DNA from: Desulfarculus sp.
GTDB taxonomy: Bacteria > Desulfobacterota > Desulfarculia > Desulfarculales > Desulfarculaceae
NCBI GenBank assembly: GCA_020216625.1
Contig: JAIUYB010000021.1
Span: 1 to 12,301 of the forward strand
Length of the DNA: 12,301 bases
Direction: 5' to 3'
Shown one piece after another: positions 6,831 through 12,301 of the stretch (positions are counted from its first letter, which is position 1; each line of letters begins with the position of its first letter). The notes beneath the pieces were generated by a model. That model did no database searches. It was not told the DNA's origin and worked only from the letters and a program-made list of their open reading frames with translations. Position numbers and translations under genes: made by a program.

Positions 6831-6841
6831 TTCGCCCGATT

Positions 6842-6870
6842 GTCTCCCGTCCGCCGACGGGGCGGGAGAC
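6842..6870 (+). terminator. Hairpin after livK, probable attenuator or mRNA-stabilising stem
   Basis: GTCTCCCG (6842-6849) pairs with CGGGAGAC (6863-6870), and the stem extends inward by a G-T and two C-G pairs around a seven-base loop. It starts 11 bases after the livK stop. The sequence after it (GCTTTCCTT) is only moderately T-rich, so partial termination or 3'-end protection fits better than a full stop. Such stems between a binding-protein gene and its permease genes are common and usually give excess binding protein. Confidence 0.5.
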
Positions 6871-6923
6871 GCTTTCCTTGGGCTGCAACTCCTAGGCGTC
6901 CCTCCGCGCGGGACAGGGCCCCG

Positions 6924-6946
6924 CCCGGCCCAAGGCGTGGGCCGGG
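6924..6946 (+). repeat. Second hairpin in the livK-livH gap
   Basis: CCCGGCCC (6924-6931) pairs with GGGCCGGG (6939-6946) around the loop AAGGCGT. The stem ends 16 bases before the livH ATG, close enough to affect access to its weak ribosome binding site. Role inferred from position only. Confidence 0.45.
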
Positions 6947-6962
6947 GCGAAGTGGTGGTGGC

Positions 6963-7832
6963 ATGCTGCTGGACATAGTCATCGACGGCCTGATTAAGGG
7001 CAGCGTCTACGCCCTGTTGGCCATTGGCTTCTCGTTGGTCCTGGGGGTGGCGCGGATCATCAACATCGCGCACACCGCCTTGTACATGACCGCGGCCTAC
7101 CTGATCTACATCGGCGCCAAGCCCCTGGGTCTTTCCCCGCTGGTGGCCATGCTGGCCGCGGTGGGATTGACCGTGCTCCTGGGCCTGGTGGTCTACCGTC
7201 TGTTCATTCAGCCCATCCAGGAGCACGAGGCGGCGGTGCTCATCGCCACCATCGCGGTGGCCATGATGCTCCAGGAGGTCTTCCTGATGGCCTTTGGCGG
7301 GCACTACCTGGGCGTCCCGCCCCTGGTGGATGGTTTCGCCGTGATTTTCGGGGTCAAGGTCACCTTTCAGCACCTGCTGGCCCTGGGCCTGGCCTTGTTG
7401 ATGCTCTTGGCGGTGCGGGTGTTCCTGATGAAGACCCGCCTGGGCCTGGCCATCCGCGCCACCGCCCAGGACCGCGAGGTTGCCAACCTGATGGGCATGA
7501 ACGTCACCCGGGTGGCCATGACCACGGTGGCCATCTCGGTGGGCCTGGCGGCGGTGACCGGGGCCATCGTGGTGCCTCTGGTCACGGTGGAGCCGACCAT
7601 GTGGATGCACCCCCTGATCATGATGCTGGCCATCGTGGTTCTGGGCGGCCTGGGCAGCATCGAAGGCAGCTTCGTGGGGGCCTTTCTCCTGGGCTTCGCC
7701 GAGTCCCTGGTGGTCTTCCTGGTGCCGATGGGGGCCTTCCTCAAGGACTCGGTGGCCCTTTCGATCATGATCCTGGTGTTGTTGATCCGGCCCGAGGGCC
7801 TCTTTGGCGTCAGCTTCGAGGAGGAACGCTAG
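6963..7832 (+). CDS. livH: Inner-membrane permease LivH of the Liv-type ABC transporter
   Basis: This 289-residue polytopic membrane protein is one half of the transport channel. The opening GLIKGSVYALLAIGFSLVLG and the following RIINIAHTALYM match the conserved LivH N-terminus, in which the family usually reads INFAHG. Hydrophobic segments cover most of the chain, about eight by eye. A cytoplasmic coupling loop around 160-185 (GLAIRATAQDREVANLMGMN) contacts the ATPase, and VVLGGLGSIEGSFVGA (225-240) is the conserved C-terminal signature. ATG at 6963 fits the family N-terminus; the in-frame sequence upstream is Arg/Pro-rich and atypical. The ribosome binding site is weak (GGTGGTGG), so translation may depend on the upstream hairpin context. 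LivM begins one base after the stop. Confidence 0.92.
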   Translation: MLLDIVIDGLIKGSVYALLAIGFSLVLGVARIINIAHTALYMTAAYLIYIGAKPLGLSPLVAMLAAVGLTVLLGLVVYRLFIQPIQEHEAAVLIATIAVAMMLQEVFLMAFGGHYLGVPPLVDGFAVIFGVKVTFQHLLALGLALLMLLAVRVFLMKTRLGLAIRATAQDREVANLMGMNVTRVAMTTVAISVGLAAVTGAIVVPLVTVEPTMWMHPLIMMLAIVVLGGLGSIEGSFVGAFLLGFAESLVVFLVPMGAFLKDSVALSIMILVLLIRPEGLFGVSFEEER

Positions 7833-7833
7833 C

Positions 7834-8895
7834 ATGGGCATGCTCGACGCCTACATCCGCAGGTTCCTCGCTGTCCTGCGCACCGAGATCCTGGTGCTGC
7901 CTAGCCGGATGGCGGTGGTGGTCTTCGTGTTGCTGCTGCTGGCCCTGCCCCTTGTCACCCAGGATGGCTATGTGCTGCGGGTGATGATCCTCACCGCCAT
8001 CTTCGCCATCCTGGCCGCCAGTTGGGACCTGCTCTCGGGCTTCACCGGCCAGATGAACTTCGGCCACGCGCTCTTTTTCGGGGTGGCGGCCTATGTCACC
8101 GCCCTGTTGAACCTGGAGCTAAAGTTCCCGCCTTATCTGTCCATCCCCCTGGGGGCGGTGGGCGGGGTGCTGACTGGGCTGGTGGTGGGAATCCCTTGCC
8201 TGCGGCTAAAGGGATCCTACCTGGCCCTGACCACCCTGGCCTTTCCCATCATCCTGCTGGGCCTGGTTTTCGCCTTCCCGGGGGTGACCGGCGGGGAGTT
8301 GGGGCTTTCCGGGCTCTCGCGCCTGACCGGCTCGCGCACCGGCGACTATTACCTCATCACCGGCCTGATGCTGGCGTTGGGCGGGGTGATGTGGAAGATC
8401 ACCGACTCCAACACCGGGATCATCCTGCACGCCATTCGCGAGGACGAGTTGGCGGCCCGGGCGGCGGGCATCAACACCACCCGCTACAAGCTGCTGGCCT
8501 TCTGTCTGAGCGGCTTCTTCGCCGGCATCGCCGGCGGCCTCTACGCCCACTTCCTGCGCCTGGCCGGACCCTCCACCCTGGAGGTCTCGCTCTCCTTCCA
8601 GGTGATCATCTGGGCGGTCTTTGGCGGCATGGTCTCGATCTACGGTCCCATCGCCGGCGTTTTCATCCTCAATCCCCTGATGGAGGCGCTGCGGGTGGTC
8701 CTGGAACGGTTCCCCGGCCTGCCGGAGATGCGCATGTTCATCTTCGCCGGGCTGGTGCTGGTCACGCTGCTGTTCATGCCCGAGGGCCTGGTGCCCTGGG
8801 TGCGCGACAAGATCGAGACCGAGTGCCCCCGCTGCAAGATCCGCAACGCCTTCACCCGGCGGCGGTGCCGCGTTTGCGATGCCGCTCTGGATTGA
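7834..8895 (+). CDS. livM: Inner-membrane permease LivM with a C-terminal four-cysteine tail
   Basis: This 353-residue permease is the partner of LivH. Landmarks include LLSGFTGQMNFGHALFFGVA (67-86), the conserved LivM motif, LKGSYLALTTLAF (125-137) and the ATPase-coupling loop HAIREDELAARAAGINTTRY (199-218). About ten hydrophobic segments run from residue 27 to 315. ATG at 7834 is preceded by GAGGAGGAA (7818-7826) inside the end of livH, so the two are probably translationally coupled. After the usual family end (FMPEGLVPWVR, about 315-324) comes a cytoplasmic extension carrying CPRC (331-334) and CRVC (345-348), spaced like a zinc ribbon with basic residues between. I do not know this in standard LivM proteins. 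The permease call is firm; the role of the tail is unknown. Confidence 0.92.
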   Translation: MGMLDAYIRRFLAVLRTEILVLPSRMAVVVFVLLLLALPLVTQDGYVLRVMILTAIFAILAASWDLLSGFTGQMNFGHALFFGVAAYVTALLNLELKFPPYLSIPLGAVGGVLTGLVVGIPCLRLKGSYLALTTLAFPIILLGLVFAFPGVTGGELGLSGLSRLTGSRTGDYYLITGLMLALGGVMWKITDSNTGIILHAIREDELAARAAGINTTRYKLLAFCLSGFFAGIAGGLYAHFLRLAGPSTLEVSLSFQVIIWAVFGGMVSIYGPIAGVFILNPLMEALRVVLERFPGLPEMRMFIFAGLVLVTLLFMPEGLVPWVRDKIETECPRCKIRNAFTRRRCRVCDAALD

Positions 8896-8943
8896 TGGAC
8901 GCCTGGCGCAGTGAAACCCAGCCACCCGGGAGGAGCGAAGAAC

Positions 8944-10656
8944 ATGGACGCCCGCGAGACCTACCTCTCCAAACCCTGGCTCCAGCATTATCCGGCCCAC
9001 GTGCCGCCTGTTAAGGAAATCCCCGACAAGTCGATTCCGCAGGTCTTCGACGAGGCGGCCGCCAAGTTCGGCGGCAAGCCGGCCTTGATCTTCTATGGCA
9101 AGAAGATCAGCTACCAGGAGCTGCGGGAGCAGACCGACCGCTTCGCCGCCGCCCTGGCCAACCTGGGCGTGCGCAAGGGCGACCGGGTGGCGCTGTTGTT
9201 GCTCAACTGCCCGCAGTACGTCATCGCCTACCTGGGTGCGCTCAAGGCCGGCGCGGTGGTCACCCCGGTCAGCCCGGTCTACACCAGCCAGGAGGTGCGC
9301 CACCAGTTGACCGACAGCGGGGCCCAGGTGGTGGTCTGCCAGGACATCCTCTATGACAACGTGGCCCAGACCGGGGTCGAGCTGCGCCACGTGATCATCA
9401 CCGCCATCGACGAGTACCTGCCCAGCCTGAAGAAGCTCTTCGCCAGCAAGGTGATGGCCAAGGCCTACGGCGGCATGCAGGTGCCCGACGCCAAGCTGAT
9501 CGCCCAACTGGGACTGCTCAGATTCCAGGACCTGCTGAAGAAGAATCCGGCCACGCCGCCCCTGGTCGATATCGATTCGGCGACTGACCTGGCCGCGCTG
9601 CCCTACACCGGCGGCACCACCGGCCTGCCCAAGGCCGCGATGTTGACCCACCGCAACATCCTGGCCTGCCAGGCCGAGGCCCTGGCCTTCTGGGAAGACC
9701 AGTTCGTGGAGGGCGGCGAGACGGTCATCGCCTTCCTGCCCCTGTTCCACATCTATGGCCAGGTGGTGATCATGATCACCGGCCTGATGCACGGCTACAC
9801 CCTGGTGCTGTTCACCACACCGGAGATGGACGAGATATTGAACGCCATCGAGCGCTACCAGGCCTCGGCCTTCTACGGCGTGCCGACCCTCTATGAATAC
9901 CTCAAGGAGTACGACAAGACCGACCGCGTGAACTGGAAGCGGCTGAAGCTGTTGGTCTGCGGCGCGGACACCCTGCACGAGAGCACCGTGGCCGACTGGG
10001 AACGCCGCACCGGAACCCACATCACCCAGGGCTATGGCATGACCGAGACCGCGGCGGTCAGCCACACCAACCCCCTGCACCGGCCCAAGCGCGGCTCCTT
10101 TGGCCTGCCGGTGCCCAACGTGGAGGCCGCCATCATCGACGTGGACGGCACCGAGTTCGTGCCGGTGGGGGAGGTGGGCGAGCTGATCCTGAGCGGACCC
10201 AACATCATGCAGGGCTATTGGCGGCGGCCCCAGGACAACCGGGAGACCATGATCGAGCTGGAGGGGCGCACCTGGCTGCGCACCGGCGACCTGGTGAGCA
10301 TGGACCCGGACGGTTACTTTTTCTTCTTCGACCGCAAACGCGACCTGATCAAGCACAAGGGCTATTCGGTTTTCGCCAAGCACGTGGAGGAGGTGCTCTA
10401 CAACCATCCCCAGGTCAAGGCCGCCGGGGTGGTGGGGGTGCCGGACCCCAAGGTGGGGCAGCTCATCAAGGCTTACGTGGTCCTGCAATCCGAGGCCCGG
10501 GGCAAGCTGAGCGAGGAGGACCTGATCGCCCACTGCAAGGAGAAGCTGGCCCACTACAAGGTGCCCCAGATCATCGAGTTCCGCGGCGAGCTGCCCAAGA
10601 CCGACGTGGGCAAGGTCTCCCGGCGCGAGCTGCGCGAACAGGCCGACGAGGTCTAG
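8944..10656 (+). CDS. AMP-forming acyl-CoA ligase (synthetase)
   Basis: This 570-residue ANL-superfamily enzyme would use ATP and CoA to turn a carboxylic acid into its acyl-CoA with AMP and pyrophosphate. The phosphate-binding loop is YTGGTTGLPK (221-230), with Gly for the usual Ser and Ala in place of the usual final Gly. YGMTE is at 364-368, TGD with Asp449 binds the ribose, DRKRDLIKHKG (463-473) is the hinge region and Lys557 in PKTDVGK is the catalytic lysine. Length fits long-chain fatty-acyl- and aromatic-acid-CoA ligases. ATG at 8944 has GGGAGGAG (8928-8935) eight bases upstream. It sits between livM and livG with short gaps, so the transported compound is probably its substrate (inference). 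FadD-like fatty acid, benzoate-type or phenylacetate-type specificity cannot be separated by reading. Confidence 0.92.
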   Translation: MDARETYLSKPWLQHYPAHVPPVKEIPDKSIPQVFDEAAAKFGGKPALIFYGKKISYQELREQTDRFAAALANLGVRKGDRVALLLLNCPQYVIAYLGALKAGAVVTPVSPVYTSQEVRHQLTDSGAQVVVCQDILYDNVAQTGVELRHVIITAIDEYLPSLKKLFASKVMAKAYGGMQVPDAKLIAQLGLLRFQDLLKKNPATPPLVDIDSATDLAALPYTGGTTGLPKAAMLTHRNILACQAEALAFWEDQFVEGGETVIAFLPLFHIYGQVVIMITGLMHGYTLVLFTTPEMDEILNAIERYQASAFYGVPTLYEYLKEYDKTDRVNWKRLKLLVCGADTLHESTVADWERRTGTHITQGYGMTETAAVSHTNPLHRPKRGSFGLPVPNVEAAIIDVDGTEFVPVGEVGELILSGPNIMQGYWRRPQDNRETMIELEGRTWLRTGDLVSMDPDGYFFFFDRKRDLIKHKGYSVFAKHVEEVLYNHPQVKAAGVVGVPDPKVGQLIKAYVVLQSEARGKLSEEDLIAHCKEKLAHYKVPQIIEFRGELPKTDVGKVSRRELREQADEV

Positions 10657-10734
10657 GCGGCCGGGCCAAGCCGCCAACCCGGTCTCGCCGCGATGGCGGG
10701 ATCGGACCACCACCCTGCACCAGACGGCGGACGA

Positions 10735-11508
10735 ATGAACATGGACGCCCCCTTCTTGGAAGTGCAAGACCTGCGCAAGAGCTTCGGTGGGCTGACCGCC
10801 ACCAACGACGTGAGCTTTTCCCTGGGCCGGCGCGAGATCCTGGGCCTGATCGGACCCAACGGAGCGGGCAAGACCACCCTGGTGCGCCTGATCAGCGGCA
10901 TCTTAAGGCCCGACTCCGGCTCGATCAAGTTCAAGGGCCAGGAGATAATCGGCAAGAAGACCTGGGAAATCGTCAATCTGGGCATCGCGCCCACCTTCCA
11001 GAACATGCGGCCCTTTCGGCGGCTGCCCATCATCGCCAACGTCATGGTCTCCTGCCTGAGCCCCAGGGCCATGAAACGCGGCGAGTGGGTGAAGAAGGTC
11101 GAGGCCAAGGCCATGGACGCCCTGGAGTTCGCCGGCATCTCGGACATGGCCTTGGAGAAGGCTTCCACTCTGAGCCAGGGCGACTTGAAGCGTCTGGAGG
11201 TGGCCCGGGCGGTGGCCACCGACCCGGAGCTGCTGCTCTTGGACGAGCCTTTCGGCGGACTGAGCCCGGCCGAAACCGACCTGATGGCCAAGTCCATCAA
11301 GCGCCTGCACAAGGGCGGGCGTTTCGGACGGCTGCACAGCGAGGGGCCGGCCATGATCATCATCGAGCACAAGCTGGCCCAGTTGATGAAGATCGTGGAC
11401 CGCATCGTGGTGCTCAACTTCGGCACCGTGATCGCCAGCGGCGTTCCGGAGGAGATCGTGCGCAATCCCGAGGTGATCGAGGCGTACCTGGGACAGGGAG
11501 GCGTCTAA
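10735..11508 (+). CDS. livG: ATP-binding protein LivG of the Liv-type ABC transporter
   Basis: This 257-residue cytoplasmic ATPase would power transport with LivF. It carries Walker A GPNGAGKTT (40-48), a Q-loop in the FQNMRPFRRLP region, a signature reading LSQGDLKR (146-153), Walker B LLLLDEP with Asp170 and Glu171, and H-loop His212. The signature differs from the LivG-typical LSYGEQRR or general LSGGQ, and EHKL replaces the usual EHDM. Between Walker B and the H-loop, residues about 194-205 (GGRFGRLHSEGP) look like an insertion. All catalytic residues are present, so it should be active. ATG at 10735 is followed two codons later by another ATG at 10741; GGCGGA lies just upstream. The in-frame ATG at 10693 would add a non-conserved N-terminus. 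It follows the ligase by 78 bases and abuts livF. Confidence 0.9.
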   Translation: MNMDAPFLEVQDLRKSFGGLTATNDVSFSLGRREILGLIGPNGAGKTTLVRLISGILRPDSGSIKFKGQEIIGKKTWEIVNLGIAPTFQNMRPFRRLPIIANVMVSCLSPRAMKRGEWVKKVEAKAMDALEFAGISDMALEKASTLSQGDLKRLEVARAVATDPELLLLDEPFGGLSPAETDLMAKSIKRLHKGGRFGRLHSEGPAMIIIEHKLAQLMKIVDRIVVLNFGTVIASGVPEEIVRNPEVIEAYLGQGGV

Positions 11509-12300
11509 GTGCTCTTGGAGGTGAAAAACCTGACGGTCTGTTACGACAAGGCGATGCTGCTCAACGATATCAGCCTGGCGGTGGAGGATGGCGAGCTGGT
11601 CAGCCTGGTGGGGCCCAACGGGGCCGGCAAGTCCACCCTGCTGCGGGCCATCACCGGCCTGGTGGCCTGGGACAAGATGCTCAAGCGTGGCACCAGCGGC
11701 GGCGGCGTCACCCAGGAGGGGCGGGTGTTTTTCGACCGCCAGGCCATCGACCAGACCCCGGCCCACGAGATCGTGCGCCGGGGGCTGGTGCATTGCCCGG
11801 AGCGGCGGCGGCCCTTCCGCGAGCTGAGCGTGGAGGAGAACCTGCTGGCCGGGGCCTATCTACACGGCGGCGGCGAGAAAAGCCGGGCCGAACTGGAGAA
11901 GGTGTTCGAGCTGTTCCCGGTGCTGAAAAAGCGCCTGCGCCAGGTGGCCGGCACCCTGTCCGGCGGCGAGCAGCAGATGCTGGCCGTGGGCCGTGCCCTG
12001 ATGAGCCGGCCCAAGCTCCTGTGCATCGACGAACCCTCCACCGGCCTGGCCCCCCTGATGCGCCAGGAGGTTTTTAACAAGATCATGGAGATCCGGCAAT
12101 CCGGGGTGACCATCCTGCTGGTGGAGCAGGAGGTGGCCTCGGTTTTTAAAATGGCCGACCGCAACTACGTGCTCTCCTCGGGCCGCATCATCGCCCAGGG
12201 CAGGGGCGAGGAGTTGTTGGCCGGTTTTCACGGAGCTGTCTCCTCCGCAGGCCGATGGGCCCGCCTGGTGGTGGTGACGTCCAGCGCCACTCTTTGGTGA
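11509..12300 (+). CDS. livF: ATP-binding protein LivF of the Liv-type ABC transporter, with an atypical C-terminus
   Basis: This 263-residue partner ATPase starts with GTG immediately after the livG stop, with AGGGAGG (11495-11501) seven bases upstream, so coupled translation is likely. It has Walker A GPNGAGKST (35-43), a Q-loop-side motif CPERRRPF (96-103) where the family usually has PEGRR, signature LSGGEQQ (150-156), Walker B with Asp174 and Glu175, and Gln207 in the H-loop position, as is usual for LivF. Residues about 52-70, before EGRVFF, include an extra Gly-rich stretch. The family pattern is clear to ELLA (235-238), but the last 25 residues (239-263) do not resemble the expected end with its VRxAYLG-like motif. 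The frame closes one base before the window edge, so a frameshift, rearrangement or sequence junction near 12220 is possible. Confidence 0.85.
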   Translation: MLLEVKNLTVCYDKAMLLNDISLAVEDGELVSLVGPNGAGKSTLLRAITGLVAWDKMLKRGTSGGGVTQEGRVFFDRQAIDQTPAHEIVRRGLVHCPERRRPFRELSVEENLLAGAYLHGGGEKSRAELEKVFELFPVLKKRLRQVAGTLSGGEQQMLAVGRALMSRPKLLCIDEPSTGLAPLMRQEVFNKIMEIRQSGVTILLVEQEVASVFKMADRNYVLSSGRIIAQGRGEELLAGFHGAVSSAGRWARLVVVTSSATLW

Positions 12301-12301
12301 A

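Noticed and set aside
5493..7841. 782-residue open frame on the minus strand across livK and livH
   Set aside because: It lies antisense to two genes with clear family motifs and has the His/Gly/Gln/Asp-rich composition of a GC-rich shadow frame.
10693..10734. Earlier in-frame ATG for livG
   Set aside because: It adds a His/Pro-rich stretch not found in the family; the ATG at 10735 begins just before the conserved core.
8206..10767. 853-residue open frame on the minus strand across livM and the ligase
   Set aside because: Antisense to livM and an ANL ligase with intact catalytic motifs; low-complexity composition, no recognisable domain.
10218..12077. 619-residue plus-strand frame over the ligase, livG and livF
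   Set aside because: Out-of-frame translation of three genes with clear motifs; Arg/Gly/Pro-rich composition.
12232..12301. Possible end of a minus-strand gene overlapping the livF tail
   Set aside because: A short open minus-strand stretch exists, but it has no recognisable motif and runs off the window, so it cannot be supported.

Overview
The window is GC-rich, roughly two-thirds G+C by eye, and reads as an ordinary bacterial chromosome with dense coding and no tRNA, rRNA, CRISPR or mobile element. Gene content, protein style and high GC suggest a fatty-acid- or aromatic-acid-degrading deltaproteobacterium (Desulfobacterota, for example a Desulfarculus-like sulfate reducer). That placement is an inference from protein style, not a database match.

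Left arm, minus strand (1-4816). Transcription runs right to left: a MerR-type regulator (4112-4816), a 513-base gap with a good promoter, then a two-gene beta-oxidation operon. The operon holds a FadB-like enoyl-CoA hydratase/3-hydroxyacyl-CoA dehydrogenase (1463-3598) and a thiolase (192-1397). A GC-rich hairpin at 131-168 probably terminates it.

Centre (4817-5552). About 735 non-coding bases separate the divergent regulator and transporter operon. They hold a probable promoter for each direction, a symmetric operator-like element on the rightward promoter, a perfect GC hairpin in a roughly 430-base leader, and a 14-base repeat with a tandem degenerate copy.

Right arm, plus strand (5553-12300). 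This is a complete branched-chain-amino-acid-type (HAAT/Liv) ABC transporter: periplasmic binding protein, two permeases and two ATPases. An AMP-forming acyl-CoA ligase is embedded between the permease and ATPase genes. The order is livK, livH, livM, ligase, livG, livF. Two hairpins sit in the 132-base livK-livH gap, and the downstream genes are closely spaced.

Together the genes suggest a module for taking up an organic acid, activating it to a CoA thioester and beta-oxidising it, under a MerR-type regulator. The substrate cannot be read from the sequence. The less ordinary features are a four-cysteine zinc-ribbon-like tail on LivM, an apparent second MerR-like winged helix in the regulator, a divergent LivG signature motif with a nearby insertion, and an abnormal LivF C-terminus at the window edge.
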